From Aedes albopictus (Eukaryota; Arthropoda; Insecta; Diptera; Culicidae), in contig NC_085137.1 in the NCBI RefSeq assembly GCF_035046485.1, positions 252,238,733 through 252,302,732 on the forward strand: a stretch of 64,000 nt of DNA, in the 5' to 3' direction. Under the pieces are notes generated by a model that had not been told where the DNA came from, searched no databases, and saw nothing but the letters and a program-made list of their open reading frames with translations. The translations under genes were made by a program, and so were the position numbers. Of this stretch, positions 9,730 to 20,325 are shown piece after piece; the stretch's first letter is position 1, and every line of letters begins with the position of its first letter.

Positions 9730-10985
9730 ATGACATTGGAATGACCAAGGAGTTTCTTCTAAAATTCTTTCAGCTGTTCATTCTGGAATGCCTCAACGAG
9801 TTTCTTTTGGGATTCCCATTTTTGAGAATTCCTCCTTTTTTAATTCCTCCAGCACTTTCTTTTGGGATTTTTGCAAGAATTTCTATTGGGATTCCAATTG
9901 AGATTCCAAGAACTCTTTCCGCTGTCCCTTCTTCGATTCCAATAAAAGTTCCTTCTGGGATTTCTCCGGAAGTTTTTTTTTTCTAAGGTTGTTCTGAAAG
10001 TTTATCCATGGTTTCCTTAAGGAGTTCTTTCAAAGTTTTCTTCTCCTCTGTTTCACCAGCAGATTCTTCGAACATCTCTTCAGGGATTTCAAACGGAGTT
10101 TCCTTTGAAATTCCATCAGAACTTTTTTCTGGGTTCCTGAAGAAGTCCCTTTCGGGAGTTCCTTCTAGGTTTCCTTTAGGAATTCACTCAGATATTCATT
10201 TCGAGATCTCTGTAGGAAACCCCTCTGGCATTCTTTCATGAGTTGCTTCTGGGATTCCTCCAGGAGTTCTTTTTCGGATTCTTTCAAGAATTCATTCCTG
10301 GATTCTCCTGGGATTTGTCGAGGACTTCCTTCTTGGATTTATCCAGTTTTTTTTTTCCAGAACTTCTCCAGGAACTTTTTCTGGCATTCCTCCATTCACT
10401 TCTTTTGGAATTGCTTCAGGATTTCCTTTCTAAGGTTTCACTAGGATTCCTATCTGGATATCTTATTTTCGGGATTCATTCAGAAATTTCTTCACCACGA
10501 GTTCCTTCTGAGACTCTACAAATAGTCCATTATGAGATTCTTCCAGGAGTTTATTCAAGATTTATTTGAAAATTCCATCTAGAATTGCTTTGGGAACTCC
10601 TCATGGGATTTCTTTTGGAATTTCCCTATGAATTCATTTCAAGATTCCTCCAGGAGCTTCTTCAGAAATAGGGCTGAAAGTCTCTCAAATTAAGATAAAT
10701 CAATCAATCAATTCTTCTGAAATTTTTCTAGAAGTTCTTTGAGGAATTCCTTTTGAAATTCCTCCAAATCCTCTTGGGATGTTTTCGGAAGCTTTTTCTG
10801 GGATTCCCAGTAGGAATTCCTGTGAAAATGTTATCCTTCTCCTGTTGGAGAAACCTATAAAGAACACCATGAAGAATTCCTTACAAAGCTCGTTGCAAGA
10901 GGAGTTCCTTAAGAATTTTTTGGAGGAATTTCGTAGAAACTACATAAGACCCTCCTGGAGTAATGCCATAGTGCCAAAAACTTAG
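9730..10985. repeat. GGAATTCCTCC-type degenerate minisatellite
   Basis: About 1.25 kb of loosely repeated units on the theme GGATTCCTCCAGGAGTTCTT, with many AATTCC and CCAGGA words in an irregular 20-24 bp rhythm. It produces several overlapping frames in all phases (68-108 codons, rich in Phe, Ser, Leu and Gly), which reflect the repeat and not a gene. The same theme covers 14550-15192, 16743-18425 and, weaker, 54920-55290. A 42-bp retroposon tail is inserted at 10670. Confidence 0.8.
10670..10711 (+). mobile_element. Micro-retroposon: 42-bp LINE/SINE 3' tail
   Basis: The insert consists only of AGGGCTGAAAGTCTCTCAAA followed by an AAATCAATCAATCA tail. It is flanked by TTCTTCAGAAAT (10658-10669) and TTCTTCTGAAAT (10712-10723), an imperfect 12-bp duplication inside the minisatellite. 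The GGGCTGAAAGTCTC core recurs in three other tiny insertions. Confidence 0.75.
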
Positions 10986-11354
10986 AATACTTTCCCTTGC
11001 AGCCTTAGCAGCGTGCAGTGCCCTATAGCAAGCGGCCAACTATTGATCGTTGAAAGCATTTAAGCGTAAATGATTTTCATACACATTATTCTTTCATTAA
11101 TCATTATTCTTTACGCAGGACTTCAAAAACATTTTCTCAGATAGGTAGTTGTTGCATCCGATAGCTGCATACCTTATGAAAGGAAGCCAGCATTTATGTT
11201 CATTATTTGTTATTTACATTAATGTGATGGAAAAAAAAAACAGATCATGCAATATACATATATTTTTTTTATTTACTGGATAATGATTTAGGTATTCAAG
11301 TAGAAAAAATATTAAGTTTAGTAGAAAGCTACGTAGCACATAATGAACCCCTAC

Positions 11355-11434
11355 TCACCTATCGTCACACTTCGTCACAAAATCATAAACACCCCCCTCC
11401 CCCCAAAAAAGCTACGTCATTTATGGACGACCCC
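11355..11434. mobile_element. PIF/Harbinger-like MITE, right half
   Basis: The C-rich run followed by GCTACGTCATTTATGGACG and then CCCC, with TTA directly after (11435-11437), matches the right end of the elements at 1763-1928 and 49314-49444. The left terminus is missing. From 10986 to 11354 and from 11438 to 11917 I see nothing I can identify. Confidence 0.6.
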
Positions 11435-11930
11435 TTAAGTGGAAGGAACTTTCTTAAGATTTTGTTGAGTCAATTTGTGCGAGTGAGTTACACACCCATG
11501 TCTAGAACGAATCAAAATCTACGTTTCTTGCACATTACTGTGTCATAAAAAGTTGTACGGCCCAAGCTAATTTCCTAGGAAACTGGACATTCAAGAGAGA
11601 AGTCGGCTAACATCGAATAATTAAAATTTCATCAGATTCCAGAAATGATCGATCAAAAGAGTCGAATCTTTTTTGAGAGTGAATCGGCAGCGGTTCACTC
11701 TCAATACTGAATCGGATTCCCATTTCTAATTGTAATCCTCAAAATCTATGCAATTTTGGAGAATTCCTTGAAATCAAAACTATCGAGTTTGTTTCAGAAA
11801 CATTCAGATTTTAAATTGTTTTAAGAATCAGCTCTCATTTTGGGCTTCTTTATCACATATATAATTGAGTTTATAGAAATATCATTGAATAACAAACACA
11901 GGGATGAAGAATGCCTCGGAATATCACGGA

Positions 11931-11990
11931 TTTTTTTTTTTTAAATTTATTTGTATTTGTGAATTTTAACTTAATGCTAATTCTTCACAC
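11931..11990 (-). mobile_element. Micro-retroposon: 60-bp poly(A) tail type
   Basis: Minus-strand reading is GTGTGAAGAATTAGCATTAA, then GTTAAAATTCACAAATACAA, ending in a run of 13 A. It is flanked by GGAATATCACGGA (11918-11930) and GGAATATCATGGA (11991-12003), a 13-bp duplication with one mismatch. The same tail with a separate duplication occurs at 54686-54741. Confidence 0.78.
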
Positions 11991-12282
11991 GGAATATCAT
12001 GGAAAAAATCATGACATTTTATTAGTTCTACTTATTGTACAATTTTCCCACTCTGCGCAGCATCAAATACACGAATAGGCATGATTTCCTCCAACAGTTG
12101 GAATAGAAAAAAATATCATCAATGCTGGTTCTTGATGGACAATTTCGAAAGAAATTTAAAATGAATTTTATACTGAAAGCTCTAATGCACACAATATATT
12201 ATAAAGATATCGACCCAAATATAATTTAAACACAGTCGATGCTTCTGAAAGGCCCAATTTTAGAAAAGCAGGCTGGTGAGTC

Positions 12283-12340
12283 GCCAAATTCTATTACAAT
12301 TAAACGTGAGTCGCGATAAGGAAAAGTTTGAGAACCCCTG
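12283..12340. mobile_element. hAT-like terminus
   Basis: Ends with GAAAAGTTTGAGAACCCCTG, the complement of the CAGGGGTTCTCAAACT-type terminus common in hAT elements, preceded by two GTGAGTCGC phrases. No matching left terminus or 8-bp duplication was found, so only one end is supported. The stretch 12004-12282 holds nothing else identifiable. Confidence 0.4.
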
Positions 12341-12347
12341 TTAAGCT

Positions 12348-12665
12348 CCTTGCAGGAAGAACTAGAACGAAAAGCGATGTAAGAGCTGTACCAGAAGTAC
12401 AAGAGGAGCTGAACCGCTTGCGCTGAGGCTTTGTTTCACAATCTTCTCACGAGCGAACGTGAGGTGATTGAGAGGTGGCGGCAGCATTACGATAATCACC
12501 TCCATGGCGATGTTGCAAGCACCGAAGATGGCGTAGTAACAGGTCGAGAAGTGCGTGCGTAGGACGAAAGAGTTCCGGCCCCTAACCACCAAGTGATGGA
12601 GGAAGTTGTTGGCCGGCTGAAAACAACAAAGCCGATGGAGCAGATCAACTACCAAGCGAGCTTAT
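12348..12665 (+). pseudogene. LINE fragment, linker between endonuclease and RT
   Basis: Read on the plus strand with frameshifts it gives ALFHNLLTSEREVIERWRQH followed by YDNHLHGDVA, then PAPNHQVMEEVVGRL and KTTKPMEQINYQASL. This is the region just before the first RT motif in endonuclease-type LINEs, where the family usually reads LKNNKAPGxDxIPAEL. The RT core itself is missing and stop codons interrupt the frame. A minus-strand frame over the same interval (12362-12655) is a shadow. It is a short internal relic; the clade is not resolved. The stretch 12670-13050 has nothing I can name. Confidence 0.6.
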
Positions 12666-13049
12666 AAAATACGGTTGAGAGACACTGGTGAGAGCACTAG
12701 ATCTTCTCGATACGAAATGTCTTTATTTTATGTTTACCAAGGTCACTAGTAAACCTACCTAGATTGTCATACAATTTTTTTAGCAAATTTCACGATTTTG
12801 CGAAAGCAGGAGCTGATTTTGTTAATGTAAGTGTTACACATTTTTTTATGTAGTCTGGAAATTATGAGCTTCAGTGCTGAGCGGTTTTAGCGTGTACAAG
12901 ATACTCTCTCAAATGTTATGCCGCCGTCTATCAGAGAGTTCGTGGGGCAATAACAGGCTGGATTCATGGGTGAACACGTTACAATGGACCAGATGTTCGC
13001 CATCCGCCAGGTGTTGCAGAAATGACGCAAATACAACGTGCTCACACAT

Positions 13050-13730
13050 CACTTATACATCAATTTTAACCCTTTCGGAACGACTTTTTTCTACACATAT
13101 TTCGGGAACAAATTTATGTTTTTCCAATGGTATACATTATAATACTTAGGGAAACACTGATATATTATGTTAAATATTTTTTTCGGGATGTTCTAGGTCA
13201 TCCAAACTGTCCTGGAGTTGTAATACTGGGAGGTTCAAATAAATTCATGAATTTACAACGTTCCTCCTATCAGAACATGTTCGATAAGACTCATTGAGTC
13301 AAGAACACTATTTTTTACCGATTCAAAAGTATTTCAGATATCGACGACACTCCAAATTGTCTCGAAATAAGATTACTTGATCTACCAGATCAACAAACGT
13401 TTCAAAAATGTTATATCGTATCAAAACATATCCAAATAGACCCTCTCAGTCAAAATACTAACTTTTGCTACTGCGTCAACGTATTACAAGTATTCTAGAT
13501 CCTCAAAAAAGTACGTTAATTTGAACCATTCAATCTACCAAATCAACCAAGACTTTAATTGTGTCTTTTTGTTATGAAATATATCCAAGTAGATCCTATA
13601 AACCAAAACATTACCTTCAGTTACTGTCAATGCATTAGAAATATACCAGGCCATCCAAAATGTACGTGAATTTATATTCATTCAGCCAAGACTGCCCCTT
13701 GACAAGGTCTCAAGCATATTCCTAAAGTAT
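13050..13730. repeat. Tandem repeat, about 150-bp monomer, four copies
   Basis: The phrase TTCTAGATCATCCAAAATGT or a variant recurs at about 13191, 13331, 13491 and 13641, each followed by related sequence (GATCTACCAAATCAAC, then ATATCCAAGTAGATCCT, then TACTGCGTCAACG-type phrases). Spacing is 140-160 bp. Monomers are well diverged from each other, so this is an old array. There is no coding potential. Confidence 0.65.
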
Positions 13731-13798
13731 GATATTTATTTGTTATTCTATTCCATTCACACCGAATATTTCCCCAGTAAACATAAAATCATTACATT

Positions 13799-13936
13799 TA
13801 TGGACTTCTGCCAGAATTTATGCTGAAGTGCTTACTTTTACAGACAATTTGACTTTTGAGCGAAGCGGCATCGCTCGAACGTCAAATTCTTCTGTGAGAG
13901 TAAGCAGGTCATCAGAAATTCGTGCAGAAATCCATA
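13799..13936. mobile_element. Palindromic hairpin MITE, 138 bp
   Basis: The arms start TATGGACTTCTGCCAGAATT and, on the other strand, TATGGATTTCTGCACGAATT, and stay alignable for about 65 bp through CAATTTGAC and GAGCGA, with a 7-bp loop. A transcript would fold into one long imperfect hairpin. It is most easily read as a small foldback MITE. The 14000-14550 stretch has no feature I can support. Confidence 0.65.
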
Positions 13937-14549
13937 GGGCACTGCATGCCATGATTACTATGAGAATATTTTCAAAGTCCTTGACGTTTCGTGATCTTGG
14001 AACTTAGAAGAAAATGTTGGCTTTCATGGATAGCGTGATTGAATTAGAAATGTGTGATTCACCCGCGTGAAAGTGTGCGCTTATTTATGACTTGCTAGTG
14101 GGATTCTGGAGAAAATGAGAATAATGAGATTCCAGTGAAACTGTGAAGCATTCCGAAGGTAACGCTGACTGACATTTTGAAAGGCATATCACTGGGGTTT
14201 TGGGTGAGGACTTCAAAAGGGTTGCAGTTAGATCTACGATAAGGTCAAAGCCTGATACGATTGCGGTTCACGTTCAGTCTTCGATAGGAGGAATTCAGCT
14301 TGAATTCCCATGCAAATCCTGTTGATAAACTTGTGGAACTCTAAAAGACATACTGGGGATCAACTTTGATATGCATTGAGGAAAATTCGGAGGGTATTGA
14401 ATGGCAATACCAGTTTGGGTTTCTTATAGAAAATGAATGAAAATTATAGTGGAGAAATCTAATAAGAAGCAGATCAATATTGGTCACGATGTTTTCTGGG
14501 TTCCGGCGTGTTTTGACAAGGCTGATGAATAAAGATATTTGTGATGAAT

Positions 14550-15192
14550 TTGATTTGAGATTCTTTTGTGATTCCTCCAGGTGTTCATGCGGGATTGCAT
14601 CAGAGGTTCTTTCCAGGATTTGTTTGGGAATTCCCTACGAGACTCCTCCAGGAGCTCCAAAAAACTTTAAGGATTTATTTCCAAGATTTCTGCAGGAGTT
14701 GCTTCTGAGATTCCTCGAGAAGTTTCTAAATACATTCCTTTAGAATTTTTTTTTCTATAATTCCACTTTTTGGAACATTTTCAGATTCCGAGGCAAACCA
14801 GCCTGGGGCTGAAAGCCTCGTAAATTATAACATTTTCAGATTTTATTCTTTTGAGGTTCCCAGAAACATTTCCCAGATAGAACTGTTAGCGAGACATTTG
14901 TAGGGAAATCAGAAGGAACCCCTGGAGGAACTCCTACTAAGTAGTTCTATAAAAAAAAACTCTTGAATTGTGTAATAAATCCCACAAGGATTTACAACAT
15001 CTAGGAGAATTCTAGAATCATCTTCTGGAGGAATTCCACAAGATTCTGCAGAAAGTAAAAAAAGGAGTAATTTCCGAATAGAGTTAATGTAAGAATCCTG
15101 AAAGGAGTTCCTGGAGGAACGGTTGAAGAAGTTCTTGAAGGAACCCCGCATGATTTTTTTGGTTGAATTCCAGAAAGGTTACCCGGATGAAT
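14550..15192. repeat. GGAATTCCTCC-type minisatellite, second block
   Basis: This has the same degenerate theme as 9730-10985 (TTCCTCCAGGAGCTCC, AGGAACCCCTGGAGGAACTC), with the orientation of the theme switching near 14850. It is split by a 41-bp retroposon tail at 14788 and ends at the TG...CA element starting at 15193. Since the theme resumes immediately after 16746, this block and the next were contiguous before that insertion. Confidence 0.75.
14788..14828 (+). mobile_element. Micro-retroposon: 41-bp LINE/SINE 3' tail
   Basis: The insert starts CCGAGGCAAACCAGCCTGGG and continues GCTGAAAGCCTCGTAAATTA. It is flanked by perfect 14-bp copies of AACATTTTCAGATT at 14774-14787 and 14829-14842. 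This is the longest exact duplication among the type A tails. It includes the upstream CCAGCCTGGGGCTGAAAG portion also seen at 27318. Confidence 0.85.
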
Positions 15193-16742
15193 TGTTACGT
15201 TACAGTTATTTTGTTACAATTTGGCATTAGTCTAAGTAAAGCGTCACCGAAATGAGCTGCAATCGTAGTGTTGTAAACCACTGCGCAATTAATGCCCGCT
15301 AAAACGCATACGCCAACCGCCAATTTGAAATGTAATCGTTGCTCCGACTAACGATTATACCGACAACAAATGCCGAAACAAAGCGTCGCTGCAAGCCTGT
15401 CATCTCACACACTGCCGCAACTGATGAACACAGAAGCGCAAAATCAATTCATTGCAAGTTTTTGCCACGTCACCACACCATCATTCCGCTGAAGTTTCTC
15501 GCTAGCTGCGGGTGCGTGACCACGACAGGCATCGGGGCAGCAATCCGCGTGGAGGCCAAGATTCGCAGAATCGGAAGAACATCAGGTAATTAGGTGAAGG
15601 ATCCATGAAGTGCATAATTAATTGGGTGAACGATCTGTGAATTGCAAATTAAACGGGATCACCTTCTAAGCAGCCACACACCGCCACCACGAAGGCAGCT
15701 GGTTTGATCGTCCGGCCGAACGTCGCGAGTACGGTGACTCCGCGGAAGGAACGCCGATTGGCCAACAAAAGGGATCCGCCTACAGAACACCAGCTCGGAA
15801 TCAAGAAAGAGCGGGAAACGCCGGGAACCAGAGTCAGGTAAATTCCAGCATTTCCATTGAAACACCCAGGCTCTAGGAAAACCCATCCTAACCTAGAACA
15901 TTTTCGTGAACCAGCGCACATCCGACATCCACGTGGCTCCGACGAGAACGAAAGTCCACATTTATCCGAACCCCAGAGGCGAAACGGTGCGGACGACAGG
16001 ACGCTAGAAAACCATCAAAACCCCATTGGGGTTTTGTTGCGGACTGGCTTCGTGTCCGGACATCGGTTTCCGGCAGCTGGATCACTGTTGCAGCGACGGG
16101 CACCATCAAGTGGCTGCTTCGAATCCCGAAGGCCAAGTGGACCCCTTGCAAAATCATCGTGGCACGGAATCATTCGGCGGAATTAGGAGACAGGATCCGT
16201 CGGACGGAAGGTCGTTGCCGAAGGCGAGGATATTCCGAAGGTGCAGTGCGTCACTAGCACGAGGGATATCGAGCCACGGAGTCAGCACTCAGGACGAATA
16301 GCCTTCAGTTCCGGTACAGCGGGGCGGCATCGAAGGGTGCAATCCGACAAGCGCGTTCGAAGGAAGACGATCAAGTGCATCACGGTGGTCGCTTCCAACC
16401 TGGCTTCCAATTCTGCCGTGAACGAGTCAACCGAGCAGGTATCACGGTCGGCGTGCACGCCGACAGCAGCACCCATGGGCGATGGCAGGTAATGGTTGCG
16501 TGAGCGGAGAGCATGATTGCGGCACCGTGAGTACGTTATATTTAAGGAAATGAAACGTGTAACCTAGTTAAGCCACAGTTAGGTTGTGAGTAGGGAAGAG
16601 CTCAGGAATGCATCAGCTAATACACACGTGTTAAAATGAGACTATGCCTTTTGTGATTTAATGTTGGTGCGATAGCCCTCCAGTGTATGTATCCGTTTGC
16701 TCTTTGGTACTTCGCTCTACCGAGCCGGGGAAATTCACAACA
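15193..16742. mobile_element. Probable solo LTR, 1.55 kb
   Basis: Starts TGTTACGTTACAG and ends AATTCACAACA, giving the short terminal repeat TGTT...AACA typical of LTRs. GAAT flanks both ends (15189-15192 and 16743-16746), a 4-bp duplication. The flanks on both sides are the same minisatellite, so a foreign block of exactly this size fits. It is far richer in GC than its surroundings. A TATA-like TATATTTAAGG lies at 16537-16547. No internal direct repeat indicates two LTRs, and the frames inside (60-109 codons) match no protein I know. The alternative is a non-LTR composite; a 4-bp duplication alone is weak. Confidence 0.55.
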
Positions 16743-18425
16743 GAATCGCTGAATGAATTCCTAGAGAAATTTCAGGTGGACCTCCAGAAGGAATCTCTTA
16801 TGGAGTTTTTGGAGGAATCCATAAAGAACTTCGGAAGAAGTTCCTGAAGGAATCTTGAAAGTAATTTGATGAAATTTCAACTGAAAATCCTTGGCATATT
16901 AATTATATTTGCTCTGCAGTAGTATACAAACTGACTGACTGCCTAGCCAATATAATCAATGTTTTCGGGGTCCTGGAATAAATTCTTGAAGGAATATCGG
17001 AAAGACCCTCTTAATTAATTCCGGAAAAAATACCGGTTGAAATTCCTGTAGGAATTCCAGAAAGAACACCTGGTGTAATCTCAGAACAAAATCCCCGAGG
17101 TATCCCAGAAGGTTTTGTGAGAAGATCCGATGAAGGCCCTTCTGGAGGAATGCTGTTATGTTCCCGGAATATGTTCCCGGAGTAATCACCTATTCCTACA
17201 TAAAGGAACTTCTAGAGGAGTTCCAGGAGTTATGCCTAGTTTTTCTCAGAAAGAAGTTTTTCCTGCAGAAATCCAGAAAGATCTCCAGGAGGAATCCCAG
17301 AAGGAACTCCTAGAATAACCACAGAAGAAACACCTAGAGAAATCCAGGAAGGATTTCAGGATGAATCTTAAAAAAAAAATATTGGAGCAATCCCTGAAGC
17401 AACTTCTGGGAGAAAATTTGCATGAATTCTGGTAGTGATTGGATTTACAGAAGAAAATGCTGCAGAAACCCTGGCATTTTTCAAGAAGTTCCTTCTTCGA
17501 TTTCTTCAGGAGCTCCGTCTACAGTTTCTGCAGAATCCTCTTAAATTCCTTCGGAAGATGATTCTGGAATTCTCTCAGATGTTCCTAATGTAAATTCTCC
17601 AGGTGTTTATTACAGAATTCCCTTAGGTGTTTTTCTATGGAATTCTTTATGAAGTAACTCCAGATAAACTCATCTTTGAGTTTTTGTTTTATTAGGTTCT
17701 CACATTTTAGTAAATTCTTGCAGAACAACCATTCTTGAGAAATTCATCTAACAACTTCTTAAATAATTGATTCAGCATTTGTTTTGTAAGGTATTCCTCC
17801 AAGAATTTCTTCTGAGTTTTCCCATATAGTGGTGCCAATATTTCTATCTGGAAATGCACTCTAGGAATCCCAGAAAAAAATTCTAAAGGAATATTCCTTG
17901 AACTTCTGAAGATATCTCAGAGGAAACTCCTGGAAAAATCTCGGAATGAATTTCTTGAAGAACCTTGCGAAGAATTTATGGAGGAATCTCGGAAAGACTA
18001 TCTGGATGATTCGAGGGACCCTGGAAGAATCCCGGAGGATAAATAAATCCTGAATAATCCTGAATAAAAGCCATAAATATCTTGAGTTATTCCGTAATGA
18101 CAATTCAAACTTCTATGAGGTTCTGTGAAATTTTCCGAAACGATTTCAATTAGGTCCCCATGGAAAAAATCCTTCAGAGGTTACACCAAGAATCCCTTTC
18201 AGAATATCTCAACATTTTTTTTTCATCAAATCTAACCAGCACTTTTTTCCCCACCGGAATACCTCCTACCATAATAACCGGATTCTCAACGTAACTTCCC
18301 TCTATAATCAATCCCAATTCCATCAAATCATATCTGAATCCACATAAGAATCCCACCATAAACCCCTTTAGCGTCTTCCAATCCCAGCAAAATTCCTCCT
18401 ACCGTAGACTGAACCGCATTGATAT
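16743..18425. repeat. GGAATTCCTCC-type minisatellite, third block
   Basis: Degenerate units such as AGGAATCCCAGAAGGAACTC and TTCCTGTAGGAATTCC, continuing the array cut by the element at 15193-16742. Between about 16880 and 16965 the theme is lost over a TGACTGACTGCC-containing patch that I cannot assign. The array decays through 18130-18425 and resumes faintly after the MITE at 18426-18583, to about 18700. Minus-strand frames here (for example 17861-18103) are repeat artefacts. From 18700 to 19930 the sequence is AT-rich and unassigned, apart from a single CCCGAGCAGAGG terminus at 19317. Confidence 0.7.
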
Positions 18426-18583
18426 GGGGCTGTCCATTAACTACATAAAGGTTTATGGGAGGAGGAGGGATTTGAGAAATCTTACGCACCATACAAAAAT
18501 ATTTGGGTTCTCATACAAAAAAATGGGGGGAGGGGGTGTCGAAAAACCGCAAAATGACTCCTACGTAATAAATGGACAGCCCC
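18426..18583. mobile_element. PIF/Harbinger-like MITE, complete
   Basis: Left end GGGGCTGTCCATTAACTAC; right end ATAAATGGACAGCCCC. The trinucleotide TAT flanks both sides (18423-18425 and 18584-18586). The interior has a G-rich run near each end and an ATACAAAAA phrase, the layout of the other members of this family in the window. It is non-coding. Confidence 0.78.
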
Positions 18584-20325
18584 TATCAGGCTTTGATCCT
18601 ACGATTCTAAAGGGATTGATAACTGCAATCCCTTTGGAAGTCCTCCCAAAAGTCCTAGTGAATCTCATAATTCACAATCTCACAAGCAAGTAATAAATTA
18701 GCAAACTTTTTCACACGGATGAACCACGCATTTCGAATTAAATCAATGGAAAGGACTTAGCTTATCTGAAATATTTATCGAGCACTTGACACCGAAGAAG
18801 TCTGTAAGTCACAGACGAAATAGGCCTATCTGTCCGTAGATAAGAACAGTAGTAGAATTAAAAGAAATTTGCTAGTCCTTTCTAGTTTTTCTTTAAATAG
18901 TTATTCATTTTTATTTTTTTCTATTGCAAGAGTAAAGTATTAGTGACTGTTCAATAACGGACAGCTTCACAAGGCTATAAAAAGAAGTAGTTCAAATTTA
19001 ACCACCCTTGCTTCGTTGTTCAGTAAATCATCTTTCATTATATTAATCATAATTGAATCGATTGAAATAGTTTGATTTTATAGAAAATCGGGCAGGTGTT
19101 GAATGAGATGAATTTTTCGATTGCTGAAAATTGAAAATATATACAAAATTACTGTTCAAATATGGTATATCGTTTTTGATATAAAAAAAAGTATGTGACA
19201 TGCTACAGCAGTATGAGTAACAAACATTCAGGCAAAATTTATACTCAATTGACATATTAGTTGTTTGGATATTAAAGTCTCAAGTGAGACTCGATTTTTT
19301 TTAATAATATTTAATTCCCGAGCAGAGGAAAAAAAGCTCAATAATAGCATATTTTGATATGGAGAACAAATAGTGATATTTGTTTGTTTGAAATAAGAGG
19401 TAAAAGTACTGAAAATAATATCTCAATTTTACTCCTGGAACATCATCATCATAGCACATTTGGCTCTTGGTAATTATTGGTCAATTATAATAATCTGGGA
19501 CGGGACTCGTCAGGTGTCAGTGCAAGTACGAAACCATTTGTCAGTCAGAAAAGACTACTTCTGATTGATCGATTTAAAAAAAGCAACGTTGCGACCCGTT
19601 ACGCTAGTTTAGAATAGGGCTTTTTGTCGTTAAGTTTGCCGTGTTGTTAGTAGCTACTGGTTTTTAAATCTCGTTTTGTTGAAAGTTGATAAGCATCAAC
19701 ATTTAGCATATGTTTCACTTTTCGTGCTGTTTTTATACCGAGCTTGACGTGGAGAAATTTACTCATCGCAGCAGTATAGGTAGTTAAAAAAAATTATCAA
19801 CAAGTTCGATGGAATTGCGTATGAATATTATTGGCCACACTGAAGCAACACCCGTATGAACTCTATTGGAAATAATAGGAGGGCTTGTACCAGCCAGCTG
19901 TCATGTCCTGTCCGAGATAATAATCAACATTGATTTATGGATGCTCAATGGGTATCTATCGTCGTTAACAGCATCTCAAAGATCATATGACCTGATCTTT
20001 CGGGCGATTTTTTTTTGGGTCTAAAGAACTTCTATATTAGAAAAAAAATATCTGTAGTGCTGCGTTCAACCATTGAGATCATTTTAAGGTCGATCTTGTT
20101 TTGTAGAACCAGCATGCCTATGTCTCGCTTGCCGCGGAAATCTATGAAACTTGTACTAGAAATTAGCTGTTACGGTAGATTGCATGATCTGATTTCTAGG
20201 ATGATTTGTATATCACAGAACATCTAAAATTTGAAAAAAAAATAAAACACCTAAGTTCCTGTGTATATATTTACTGAACAAGAGTGGATAAATAATATTG
20301 TAAAACGAAATGTGAGTGCTTTGAT

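Noticed and set aside
9714..10569. Overlapping plus-strand frames rich in Phe, Ser, Pro and Gly
   Set aside because: They arise from the GGAATTCCTCC minisatellite and overlap in different phases.
15339..16492. Several frames of 64-109 codons in GC-rich sequence as a gene
   Set aside because: The block fits a single insertion with LTR-like ends; frames lie on both strands and resemble nothing known. High GC by itself lengthens chance frames.
16880..16965. Another micro-retroposon in the minisatellite (TGACTGACTGCC patch)
   Set aside because: The theme is lost over about 85 bp but no convincing flanking duplication could be found.
19317..19345. Another CCCGAGCAGAGG-ended element
   Set aside because: Only one terminus (CCCGAGCAGAGGAAAAAA) was found; the preceding bases are ATT rather than TA, and no partner end could be located.
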